This document shows positions 53,901 through 63,626 of a stretch of 64,000 nt of DNA, one piece after another. The translations under genes were made by a program, and so were the position numbers. Position 1 is the stretch's first letter. Every line of letters begins with the position of its first letter. The stretch comes from Rhopalosiphum padi (taxonomy: Eukaryota > Arthropoda > Insecta > Hemiptera > Aphididae). The stretch spans positions 30,380,001-30,444,000 of the forward strand of contig NC_083600.1 in NCBI RefSeq assembly GCF_020882245.1, in the 5' to 3' direction. Under the pieces are notes generated by a model. The model saw only the letters and a list, made by a program, of their open reading frames with translations. It did no database searches and was not told where the DNA came from.

Positions 53901-56900
53901 CTACTGCGTACTGCCTATAATATTATTTATTAACTACCTATATAAGTTATTTTAAATTAAAATTGTTTACATTTATTTTATTTAGAAAATTAGATGTTTT
54001 TTATCAGAACGTATTTACACGATAAGAGTAAAATTGATAATAGGCGCAAGCCGACCGCCATTTTATGCGTATCAAATATATTGCTGACATACCTGATTTT
54101 TTGTCATTGACTTGGGCTAGAATAGGTAACATCTACCTACCCTTATTTAAAAAAAAAATAAATTATAAAAATTATAAAAAAAGTTTAAAAAGTAGTGTTT
54201 GGAACAAGGGCACAAGGCCCAGGTAAACATATTTCTTGTATTTCTACACCCATACGCTAAGCATGCCACTAGCTCCACTGACATAATTTAATAATTTAAT
54301 ATTAAAGACAAAATGTAGAATGTACATATAATAGATATATAATTAAATAGTGCCAAGGCTAATCCGCCTATGATAATAATTTATTTAAATAGAAATAATC
54401 AAATAAATAAAGTAATAGTTTTGTATGAACTTTCTACTAGGGGTGATTTTATAATTTTTTTTTTAATATTATAACTTATAAGGCACTCATGTAAATAATT
54501 TATATTTGCTATATAATAAATAATAATTAATAGCTAGCGATACTACTCGATATAAAAATTAACATTTACCAGAACTCAAATTATTGTGGGGGGTAGGGTG
54601 GCTGCAGCCCCGGCCCCCTGTTGATGATTAAATATTAATGTGGAACTGTGAAATTGAATATTATTATTTTTGTTAGACATCATTTACATGATGTATATCA
54701 GTAAACTTAGTTAATAATCATATATTTAAATATACAAATATACAATTATTAAAAACTAATTTTTGTTCATTAATTCAAGTTTTATGTTATTTTAATGTTC
54801 ACTGTCTTTTTTAAATTACATTTAACAAATATTAAAGGTTCCTAAAATTATATTGCCCCGGGCCCATATTTCCTAAGTTAGGTTCTGCCTAATATCGGCA
54901 GTAATATACCTATCAAACGATAGGTGGGGTGGCGACCCACTTGAAAACATCATTTATTGGGACAATAAATGTATAAAATATGTTCATTAATCATTATATA
55001 GTTATAATTAGGGCTCGGAAGTTGATGACCTTAAAAACATTCAAAAATGACGTAAAAAATGCAAATATGACATAAAAATGACAAGAAATGTCCTTAAAAA
55101 TTTATAAATATTTGTTTTAAATTAATAAAAATATATATTTTTTTTAAATTGTACTCTATTTTACTATAAAATTGAATATACATTTATCAAAGCTTACAAA
55201 TTACTCAAAATATGACATAAAAATTACCAAAAACGTCCTAAAAATTAAATAATTTTTTTTTTTCGAAATTTCGAAAATATTACAAAAAAACAATAAAATT
55301 TAGGTATTTAATATTCACTACTACACGACAACGACGACTGTAATCGGTGAGATAAAATCGGATAGGTACTAATCTTAGTCCGTGGTAATTTCAAAGTTCA
55401 AAGTAAGTTATCGGCATAATGATAAAAAGTGATCACTTAGTAATAATACATCTATTTATACCTATTAAATTGTATTAATAATGTTATGTATACTGTAATA
55501 TATGTATATACACATTATATACATGTATAATATATATGTTATGTTCATTTTTGTAATATTATATTTTCTATAAAAACTCGTGGATTCATATATATCATAT
55601 TAAATATATATACAGTCGACTCTCGGTAACTCGAAGTTCAAGGGGGAATAAAAATTCGACTTATAAAAATTTCGAGTTATCAAAAACTTTTAAAAAGTAT
55701 GTTTATTTTTAAATTATTTTACATTAAAGAAATAAAAAAATGTTTTCTTACATTCCTACTTATATATATTATCATTTTTAAAGAATTGGTGTAAAGTTAA
55801 TTGTTTTTGTTTATTTAAAACATTGTTCTCAATTCTATTTTCTAAAACACCTAGTGGTTTAAATAAATCTTCCATACCTTTATTGCCTTCTGTATATTTT
55901 ATTATTGTAGATAATGTACTCGCTGGAATTCCAGAATCTTTGGCTATGTCTTGTTTTTTTTCGCCTTTTTCAATAATTTTGGCAAGTTCACTTTTTCTGC
56001 AAGTGATAATGTTATTAATTTTCTTTTTTGAGCCATAATAATCACTGTATTAACACCACGAATTAAAATACAGTAGAACCTCGATTATCCTAACTAATTG
56101 AGATCGCACCTAGTTCGAATATCCAAAAGTTCGGATATTGGAAATTAAAAAAAATTCGGATAATCGAGGTTCTACTGTTTTAATTAAAAATTATTAAATT
56201 TAATTCGTGATTAACACCGTCACACTCACACGATAAACGATTAAACGAACAGACGGCCACGAATAAATAGATCTATTTAGTCACGCAGACGGCATAGAAC
56301 TAAAACTGATATCTATTGTATAGAGTTATCAAGGTTTAAATTTCAAATATGTAGTTGACTACAATGGTCGGGTTTTACGAAAAATAATCGCCTTGATAAA
56401 CTATTTTTAGTACTAAATTTGGATAAGAAAATTCGAGATATCGAAAACTTGTCTTGTTCGAGTAAACAAGATTATTTAAACATTAGATAAGTGTTATTGT
56501 TATTTGAAGGGGAATTTTAATTATTCGAGACATCAAAAATGTCGAGTTACCAAGGTTCGAGTTACCGAGAGTCGACTGTATATTATAAACTGATTTAGAA
56601 TTTCACATATTTATATTTAATAACCAATGTAACTTTTTTGTGAAGTCACATACTCATAGTATCAATAACTGCAGATAATTAATTGATATCAATTAATAAC
56701 TATTAACTTCTACAAAACTATATACTTATTGTATTCACATATACCACTGTTGTGTGACGTCATATAGATATCGCAATATAATACTATTTTACTCTAAATC
56801 TACATTTGATGGCACATTGATATTACAATGTGATGTCTGCACTTTTGAGAACAAAAACAGACATCGCATAGATTTCATTACCTTCTTAGTGCACGTAGGG

Positions 56901-58187
56901 CGAAATAATATGAAATCAGTAAAAATGACTAAAAATGTGGGAAAATGATCTAAAAATGTCAAAAAATGCAAAATAAAAATTAATTGTTCAGATTCACATG
57001 CTTATGAAACACGTTTGTGGCAAGGAGAGCATCATCGTCTAAAAAGTTCCAAAAAAAAAAATGCAATATGCATCATCAACTTCCGAGCCCTAGTTATAAC
57101 TTAGGTTAGGTTATAATCGTGTGCTCATTTACGGTTTATAGGTACATGCGTACGTAGTCACTAATAAATATATTATGGTATCTATTATATGGTTGCTATT
57201 GGTTTCGAAAAATAGAATATAGTTATTATGAATGGATATAAGTAGGTAATTAATTAGTAGAGTTATGATCGGACGCCTTGATGAGGTGCAACGCAATGGC
57301 CCCCGCGGGTGTGAAAAGGGGCCATTCCCCTCAACTGAGAAATTTTAACTATACGTCTATACATATACTTTGATATCACGCATGTGGCTTTCCATTTTAC
57401 CATAATAAATATAAAATATTTTTAGATTAAAACTTTTTTTAAGTTTATCAGTAATTAAAGGGAAATTATATAATCAACTGATGGTTGGTTAATGAATGTT
57501 ATTAATTAACAATTATTAATAGGTTTATTAAGTCGATGGCGGCCATATAGATTATAATATGGCCGTGGTCGATGGCAAAAAAATAAAAATTCTAGATAAC
57601 AAAACAACTTACAGATATTATATTGACCATATGATATTATGTTTTTCATACATAAAAATTCCGTTATTATACAGGTAAATCGAAATGCACGTTACTGTGA
57701 TATAATGCGTTGTGAATTCGTTATAATATTAACTTTGCATATCTATCGAAATATAATTATAATATATGACGATTTTATTGACTATAGGTACAAATGTCGA
57801 AAACAACATATATCATATACATATTATAGGAAACCTTAACCGCAGAACTGTTTTTATTAACGCGGCGGACGGTTCGGTTTCAGGTTCGGCGAGGCGGCAG
57901 CGAAAGCATCGTCGATAATGTGGGACAACCCGACGTCCATCATGGATAATGCCGTATTTTGGATCGAATTCGTCGTCCGGCACAAAGGTGCGCCCCATCT
58001 GCGTACAACCGCCAACCAACTTTACTGGTTTCAATATTACATGTTAGACGTGATAGCAGTAGCCGTGGTTGCTTTTGCTATCGTTTCGTACCTCAATTTC
58101 AAGTGCTTGTCGTACTTGCTAAAGAAAATAATCGGTGGCAACGCTAAGCCCTTAAAAGTATCAAAAAGCAAAAAGAAGAAACAATGA
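35999..58187 (+). CDS. UDP-glycosyltransferase, copy B (six exons, 531 aa)
   Basis: Exons: 35999-36022, 37592-37823, 40803-41395, 43192-43414, 44157-44376, 57884-58187. Borders are GT/AG and phases match copy A at every junction; exons 3 to 6 are also the same length as in A. Features: signal peptide in residues 1-20 (ILILAVCCCC); presumed catalytic His40 in TKSHFIGFKPLL and Asp134 in SAFDLVVVENFFHECF; SLGSVV and KWFPQNDILG; UGT signature at 365-393 (FITHGG to VFGDQ); membrane helix at about 482-501; tail KKKKQ, which fits a di-lysine ER-retrieval signal. Exon 4 is about three-quarters identical to A's, while signal peptide and tail have drifted, as expected for a tandem duplicate that may differ in acceptor choice. 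Exon 3 is a sharp GC-rich island. Intron 5 is 13.5 kb and packed with transposon remains. Sugar and acceptor are not deducible. Confidence 0.94.
39360..40510. repeat. Interspersed AT-rich repeat, copy 2 (UGT B intron 2)
   Basis: This is the diverged partner of 33640-34910. Near its right part it carries ATAGACTCACGATGAGTTTTG followed by CTCAGAATCATTCTTC (40387-40424), a motif I associate with high-copy aphid repeats; that is recall, not a search result. It fills much of the 2979 nt intron between exons 2 and 3. Confidence 0.5.
41454..41944. mobile_element. Non-autonomous hAT-like element (MITE) in UGT B intron 3
   Basis: Terminal inverted repeat: left TAGGGCTGTGAATTT, right (reverse-complemented) TAGGGCTATGAATTT. 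The flanking 8-mers attacgat and attataat match at 6 of 8 positions. The interior has repeated subterminal words (TTTTAAGTGCAT/TTTTAAATGCAT). It starts only 59 nt after exon 3. There is no coding capacity. Confidence 0.65.
41970..42115. mobile_element. Degraded DNA-transposon scrap in UGT B intron 3
   Basis: A GC-richer block runs from GGGCATACCCAG (41970) to GGGGGTCTAGGCC (42096). It resembles the end segments of hAT-type elements elsewhere in this window, but I cannot define paired termini. Confidence 0.3.
44751..45155 (-). mobile_element. Internally deleted hAT element with target duplication and transposase 3' end
   Basis: The ends are CAAGGGCGCCC and its exact inverse GGGCGCCCTTG. The flanks cctataag (44743-44750) and cctatagg (45156-45163) match at 7 of 8 bases. 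On the minus strand an open stretch around 44930-44800 reads IPPTTYCSIERTFSTLRRIK then TWLRLTMCENH, the hAT C-terminal dimerisation motif. The element therefore keeps both ends plus the 3' tail of its transposase gene and has lost the rest. Confidence 0.85.
45775..46065. repeat. Long inverted repeat (foldback element) in UGT B intron 5
   Basis: Left arm at about 45775-45890, right arm at about 45950-46065, roughly 115 bp each and about 80-85% matching by eye, with a loop of some 60 nt. Shared blocks include GGAGAACAGATT, GTTATTTGGGGTCTTGTTAG and ATTGGCTAG. Transcribed as part of the intron it would fold into a long imperfect hairpin. I recognise no coding sequence. Confidence 0.8.
47008..47830 (+). 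pseudogene. Decayed hAT transposase of the KIAA1586-like type
   Basis: The first 64 codons (47008-47202) are open and read MYPALYKHLKEASKDKYCD, then KSKYKGLSKRFKSL and LSHLSLDLQSRDVT. This pattern is shared by KIAA1586-like hAT-derived proteins. After a stop the similarity continues in broken form (IQSNKKIKRAISVL). Near 47625-47730 it resumes with LMNIICTDICSRLTIHYISN and NINGPPLN, the C-terminal region. Multiple stops and shifts make it non-functional. It lies in sense orientation in the UGT B intron. Confidence 0.7.
48240..48257. repeat. Poly-A run
   Basis: A run of about 18 A. It could mark the 3' tail of a retroposed sequence, but I cannot define the unit it belongs to. Confidence 0.4.
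48656..49364 (+). pseudogene. Non-LTR retrotransposon (Jockey/I-like LINE) reverse-transcriptase relic
   Basis: Ordered reverse-transcriptase motifs are readable through stops and shifts: ELDESTSKTSTGPGGISSLF, PTFIKPIFKKGSKSLVSNY, PISFTS, DLEKTFNSID, then IDVTSGVPQ (49193), LFINY and ILIFAVDTKMFNVI (about 49280). The last is the usual FADD catalytic box with one Asp replaced by Val. Order and spacing match the fingers/palm of Jockey- or I-type LINE polymerases. It is sense to the host gene and clearly dead. Confidence 0.8.
50605..51308. mobile_element. Non-autonomous DNA element with GGGCTCGG-type inverted ends
   Basis: Left end CAGGGCTCGGATTTTATAGC; right end, reverse-complemented, CAGGGCTCGGGTTTTATAGC: one mismatch in 20. 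The interior is AT-rich with repeated subterminal words such as AAATAGCAC/TAGCACTAAAAA. Flanking 8-mers do not match well, so the target duplication is lost or a different mechanism applied. The GGGCTCGG core is shared with the 55009-57092 element. Confidence 0.7.
51544..52078. mobile_element. Non-autonomous pogo/Tigger-like element (CAGTGAAACCT ends)
   Basis: It begins CAGTGAAACCTCCACTAATG and ends, reverse-complemented, CAGTGAAACCTTTGAATAGC. It is flanked by TA on both sides (51542-51543 and 52079-52080), the target site of Tc1/mariner/pogo transposons. Subterminal sequence contains several AATAGNGGA/AATAACAGA-type repeats. No transposase frame remains. Confidence 0.75.
55613..56578 (-). 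mobile_element. Internally deleted Tigger (pogo) transposon inside the 55009-57092 element
   Basis: Both ends begin CAGTCGACTCTCGGTAACTC and match for 23 bases; TA flanks both sides. On the minus strand from the ATG at 56036 a frame starts MAQKRKLITLSLAEK. After a 1-base shift it continues SELAKIIEKGEKKQDIAK and DSGIPASTLSTIIK, the CENP-B/pogo N-terminal DNA-binding helix-turn-helix. It then jumps to a C-terminal-like LTLHQFFK and stops at 55756. The catalytic DDE core is missing. Confidence 0.85.
56071..56177. mobile_element. 107-bp Tigger-type MITE nested in the Tigger element
   Basis: Left end CAGTAGAACCTCGATTATCC; the right end, reverse-complemented, is the same sequence followed by G. 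The two arms make up most of the element. TA lies on the left; the right flank is TT, so the target duplication has one change. Ends of this kind are classic for Tigger-derived miniature elements. Confidence 0.8.
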
Positions 58188-58577
58188 TAATACATAACAA
58201 CTTTATATATAGGTACTCATACAGCTGATCACCGCCACTTTATAGCCTTATAGGGGTATGAGTTATGTATCGCGTACTGTTCAAATTATTAATGAAATAT
58301 AATTATATCTGCTTATGTATAAATAGATTTTATTTGTACCTACTCATATTTATATTTACCTAGATACCTGTATGGCTATAAAAACAAACACGGGTTATTG
58401 TAACTTCGTCCGTAACACTAAAATAATAGACCTCCATTTTTATACTTTTGTGAGAAGTGAAGTGTGATATACTATGTACTTGAAAAGTAAAATTTTATAT
58501 TCTTAATACAGAAGCCATTATATACACTTAAATTTCTGTTTATTTTTTTCCCTCTAACTTCCCGTTGTAACTTATAT

Positions 58578-58583
58578 AATAAA
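58578..58583 (+). promoter_or_regulatory. Candidate polyadenylation signal downstream of UGT B
   Basis: The first canonical AATAAA on the plus strand after the UGT B stop lies about 390 nt downstream. Use is unproven. Confidence 0.3.
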
Positions 58584-59152
58584 ATTTTGTTATTTTATTA
58601 ACATAGATACTATAGAAATTTAATGATTATGTTTAAGGTAGGTATATAAGTTCAAAATATAACTTCTCTTGGACTTAATTTTTATTTTCCTACAACAACA
58701 CATTGTAACATCTATAAATTGACACTTTTTAACTAATCTGCTGATGTAATACATACATATAAACATATATATATATTATAAGTTATTCTTAATTCTTTTA
58801 CTTTCTCAATTCTAGTATTAAATTTATCATCAAAAACTCATTTTTATTATGAATAAACAAAGAAATAAATGTAAATCTTGTAATATATATTTAATATTTA
58901 GTTATTTGATAGTATATAATTTAACTATCTTGTTTATTTTTACAATAAATACATATTAAATATTATAAATAATTCAAAATAAGAAGAATTAGTAAAAATT
59001 AGTTAAAAAAAAAAAATCATATACAATAGGTACTTATAATGAATAAATACTCAAAACCTAAATAAATTGATAATATAATATAAAAATTATGAAAAGGTGT
59101 CCATTAGTCATGTGTTATTAATATGTTTACAAAAAATAACAGAATACAAATA

Positions 59153-59252
59153 CAGTTGAGTCGCGACAACTCGAAGTAGTCGAAGTTGAAGGAAGATAAA
59201 AATTCGCTTCGAGATATTATAATATATTATTCGAGTTATCGTGACTTGACTG
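59153..59252. mobile_element. 100-bp Tigger-type MITE
   Basis: It starts CAGTTGAGTCGCGACAACTC and ends, reverse-complemented, CAGTCAAGTCACGATAACTC. It is flanked by TA on both sides. The AACTCGAA core and internal ATAAAAATTCG link it to the Tigger element at 55613-56578. It has no coding capacity. Confidence 0.75.
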
Positions 59253-59434
59253 TATAACAATCCAGCAATATAATCCTGAAATTAATAAAAACTAAAAAAG
59301 AAAAAAATACTTAACAATAAATCGTTACATCGATATCTTCTTCTTCTTCTAGCTCGAAAAATATATAACGCACTAACATCATTAGAGTCTTTTATTATAG
59401 AAACAGGTATGGTTTCTAATTAATCGACTACATA

Positions 59435-59708
59435 CAAGGCCGTACTCAGATCATATTTTCTGGTTGGAGGGGGAAGTAACGCAGGTGCTTGACCACAGGT
59501 TAGGTAGCACCATTCAGTGTCTGATTCCAAACATCCCGCAACGGCCACACCATGTCTCTATATTGTTATTGTTTGAGCTAAAATGCTTAATTAAAAAATG
59601 ATATTAAATTTCTAAGTTTGCGTAATGTGAGACAATTTAGGGGCGGGGAAAGTTTGAATCCCCTCCACTTCAACCCCCCACCCCCACCACCAACTATCTA
59701 CGGCCTTG
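59435..59708. mobile_element. Non-autonomous hAT element (MITE)
   Basis: The ends are CAAGGCCGTA and its inverse TACGGCCTTG. The flanks actacata (59427-59434) and actacaca (59709-59716) match at 7 of 8. Subterminal blocks are G-rich at the left and C-rich at the right. It lies downstream of UGT B. No coding sequence. Confidence 0.75.
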
Positions 59709-59716
59709 ACTACACA

Positions 59717-62700
59717 TTTATTCTAAATTTTTCACTACGACGAATTCATACATTGGTTCAATTAAAGCTATTGTATTTGATGGGATGAATATAACTTTGT
59801 CATTTTCATTTAATTAATCTATATAGATGTATAGCATAGGATTTTTTCCATGGAGTGGCTGTGAGTTTTTTTTTATAATTTTTATATTAATTATAGATAT
59901 TAATAAGGTTTTTTAAATTATATTTATTTTTATATCTTCAGGGAGGAGGCGGATCCATGACTGTATTTTATACTTCAAAAAAGCCCAGAAAAGGTTAAGA
60001 ATCTACGATGTATAGGATGTAATGGAACATTATCAATAACTATAATAAGTAGTATTATTTACTAACACTTACATTTTATTTTTTACAATATTTTTCCAGG
60101 CCTAAATAAAATCAGTCAGTCGATGATTGAAAAAAGAACCATTAATCCACGTCTTTTTATTTGATTTGTAAATTGCTGGTAAATTGTCTTTCGAGCAAAT
60201 TTTAAAAGTTCGTGGATTTTCAATTAAATGAATTAGCAACGGTTTCATTTTAAAACACTAAAAGCATTATTGCTACTCAATAAAACACTGCTACTTGACT
60301 TTTAGCTGATTTAAATCCTGCAGCTGATTTTTTTTTTTTGATTTCTTTTCCTAATGGGTGTTGACCAGTTGTCCTCAACCGAATGTACCATTTTCCCTCA
60401 CTTATTATTATATACATGACTATAATACCAAATACCAATGCGTAAAATAGAGGTAAATATGTAACTAATAATCATTTAATTACATTGTATATGTCGCTAA
60501 TAATTATTATTGTACCTATTTATCCTTTTTACTATAAATATTATTATTATTATTTACATATTTACTTCCCTTATTTTATGGATTCGTATTATAATCATAT
60601 GTATAATTTAATAATATGCGAGGGCAACTGGTGCATATTGTTCTAGGTATGTAGTTTGGGGAAATTCGGGAATTGGCATAAAAAAAAGTACTTTTTGAAG
60701 GCAACTGGTAGTTAGTACACACCCTTGATACCTAATTAGGATAATAATACATAGCAACGTCCTCTGCTCGTTTACCTGATTTAAAATGTTTTTGATGTCA
60801 ATTTTAATAAAAGAAAGCAGGTAATTCTGATTTTTTTTTACATATTTTCAGACATAGAAGACGAATATGAGCGTTTTGTCGCCATATTGATTATAAATGA
60901 ACAAAATATGTCAAACATGTATAAGAGTAAAATAATATTATATATTGCATATACAATGCAAACAAATAATGTGCACGAAAACCTTATAGTTGACAGTAAA
61001 AATGTCGTTGAATAACTGATTATCAACACAACGATTACGAAATACATTATATTACCTAAAATTAATAAAAATAGTAGATACCTACCTTACCATACGTTAC
61101 GTATTATAGGTATAGGTACTAGGTAGGTAGATACTAGGTATGTGATCATGTCAACCAAAACGATTAACAGTATTTTCTGAAAAAGATCGACGAAATTAAA
61201 TTATTTCATACAAACGTTAAATGTAGGTACCTAAGTATAAATATAACTATAACAACGACTTGATGAACATATTTATTACCATTGATTTTATAATATACCA
61301 CAAAAATATATTTTATAATATATTATAAAATCAATGGTATTACTAATGACGTTACCTATATTGAAACCGTTGCAGACTTGCAATGTTGAACGAAACACTA
61401 AGACTTGAACTTCTGTGATGTAATAGTGAAACAACGTAAACAACGTTAAATGAGGACTTGCTGTAAATAATTAACAAAATAATTTTAGGTATAATATTAT
61501 TATTATTATTATACCTAAACCGTGTTAAACCAAACAATAGTTAGAACCATACATTAATACATATTATTATCTTTTAAATTCATCATTTAATCCACTCACG
61601 TTTGTACAGTCTTTTCAAATAACTCTCTTATTATTACTATCATTTGTTCACTTTACCACAAAAGTAGTGCCCGTTTGTGTGTATCTGTCATATATACATA
61701 ATATTATATATCAAATATATTATGTAAGGAATTTTTACTAAACCTACAGTTCATTTATAGTTATTAGTTAATATTAGTTAATTATTGGAACATATTTATA
61801 TACTATCGGATTTGTAGAGAAGAAATAAGAATATAAGCTGCAGTGAGTTATAATTTTAATTATATTATAATATTTATCCAATTTTAAAAATATGTAGAAA
61901 ATCTCTTCGATCGAGCATAGTTAATATTACAAATTTGATCTAATATCACAAACTATAAATTAAATGCAGTAAGAATCAGGTATAGAAATTTGATATGTCA
62001 AATGTGTATTGTGTAACATCACTAATAACTAATCTTACTAATCTACCCTATGACAAATACAATACATGTGTGAAGTGGGTATGAGTGCATGACTTCATAT
62101 TTTTATAATTTAAAATTATACACAGTATTTCCTCAATTTAATATTTCACTGGTTCTTAAATTCAACATTTTAAGTTTTAAGTTTTGTTTAATTTTGTATT
62201 CAAAAATATATGTAATAAAATTAATGATTAATTTGTTTTTATAAAATAGTGTTATAGTCTAGTGGAAAAAATAAAAACTCAATCTTTAAAATTAATAATC
62301 TAAGAAATTTATTTGAACACTTCATAACAATAGAGTTCTCACAGATCCCTCTTAACGACCAACGTAATTTCATAAATTATCTACAAAGAAATAAATTCAT
62401 GAGATGATAAAGCATAAATATATAAGACATATAAATATAATCATGAATATTCGTCCAAATTACTTTTATTTATTTAAATATCAGTAAACTGATAATATTA
62501 AATATAACTCTCCTGACAAATTAGTAATACATAATAATCAAAAAAATATAGTTAGATGATACTTGTTTATTAATATTTATTATTTTTTAGTAAATAAGAT
62601 TAACAATACTAGATAAATAATATAAAATTTGTTCTTAACAAAGATAAAATTCATTATTTTTATCACAGTAATGTAAGCGTACAAAAGTATTTAAAAATAA

Positions 62701-63264
62701 TTACTTTGAGAAATACAATTTTTTTATTTAATAAATTCTTAAATTAATAAAATATAAATGTAAATAATACTAAATTCATTAAGTTAGCTTAGTAAGTAAT
62801 TAAAATATCACATCTTTATTTGAAACACATTAATAATTCAACAATTTTAATCTTTGTAAGATTAATTATTGATATTAATAAAATAATAATGAACTTAATC
62901 TAAATAAAACAGTTAATTACATATTCCATTTTAATTTATGACTTAAATAATATAAGTTGAATGTATAAATACAAAAGATTATAAATTAAAAATGAATAAA
63001 ACCTGTATAGCGTATACATAACAAAACTAATTTTGAAAATATTTATTTAACAATTGTAGTTCAATTAATATTAAACAAATAAATAATAAAAATTATATAT
63101 ATTTTTTAAGAGTTAAAAAATTAAAAACTAAATAGTACATTCTAAGTAAAAATTTAAAACAACTAACAAATTATTAAACCCAAAACACCACAGATAATCC
63201 ATTTTAGTTTAAAAAACTTGGATATTTATAACTAATGTAGATACTCGTATAAATTTAATTAAGT
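59717..63264. other. AT-rich intergenic DNA
   Basis: No gene is supported. It contains two short palindromes (61277-61339 and 61487-61516) and a GC-richer scrap at 59938-59960. Open frames at 60838-61047 and 61352-61537 on the minus strand are AT-rich and featureless. Confidence 0.5.
61277..61339. repeat. Perfect 21-bp inverted repeat
   Basis: Arms TACCATTGATTTTATAATATA (61277-61297) and its exact inverse (61319-61339) are separated by 21 nt of A/T. It may be a very short MITE or a stem-forming sequence. Confidence 0.85.
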
Positions 63265-63626
63265 TTAAAAAGAGTAAAAAATTTCCATTGGTTCCTCTTT
63301 TTTGGTATTCCAAAATTTATCTCTAACATATTGAAGTGTTCGTTTGCCATTAAGGATCCTATATAAACCAGCAGTTAGGGAAACGTAGATTAAAACTTTA
63401 ATTTGGTTATTTTCAATCTCATTATCATGATCTAACTGGATCCGCATAGTTAAATAACTACTCAAGTGTTCAACTATAAAAAAGTAATAAATATAAAATT
63501 ATAAACATTTTTAAAGTATGTTATTTTATTTTAACTATATCCTGTATCAAAAGAGAATAATTACTCTTCGCACATACCGACTGACGGTTCTGGCAGTGGT
63601 GAGCCGAAATTTTCCACATCTTGCTA
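63265..63626 (-). CDS. 3' exons of an unidentified gene
   Basis: Two exons fit together: about 63626-63578 and 63473-63265 (minus), joined by donor GTATGTG at 63577 and acceptor TTTTTTATAG at 63474, in phase 1. The joined reading is DVENFGSPLPEPSV, VEHLSSYLTMRIQLDHDNEI, then KVLIYVSLTAGLYRILNGKR and ending EEPMEIFYSF, 83-84 residues. The stretch near VLIYVSLTAGLYRI is mildly hydrophobic and could be a membrane or buried helix. The first exon's 5' edge is uncertain: a TAG just upstream may be the AG of an acceptor, but the pyrimidine tract is poor, so more exons beyond or near the window edge are likely. The frame's composition and the matching phase make it more convincing than other small frames here. 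I do not recognise the family. Confidence 0.5.

Larger units (their letters stand above)
55009..57092. mobile_element. hAT-like element with TAGGGCTCGGAAG ends, carrying nested Tigger elements
   Basis: Both ends read TAGGGCTCGGAAGTTGATGA (20 of 20 matching when the right end is reverse-complemented). Flanks gttataat (55001-55008) and gttataac (57093-57100) match at 7 of 8, a hAT-size target duplication. About half of the 2084 bp is a later Tigger insertion. The remaining interior (55029-55610 and 56581-57070) has repeated ATGACATAAAAATGAC words but no transposase I can recognise. Confidence 0.8.
44377..57883 (+). other. 13.5 kb last intron of UGT B, loaded with transposon remains
   Basis: The donor is GTGAAGTG after GATCCAAG; the acceptor is TCGGTTTCAG before TTCGGCGAGG. 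The equivalent intron of copy A is 2232 nt. The excess is accounted for at least in part by the elements listed individually between 44751 and 57092. I see no additional exon that would encode UGT sequence inside it. Confidence 0.85.

Noticed and set aside
56754..56971. Overlapping frames on both strands near the right end of the 55009-57092 element
   Set aside because: I looked for a BED-type zinc finger or transposase start; the Cys/His spacing does not fit, so no coding call is made.
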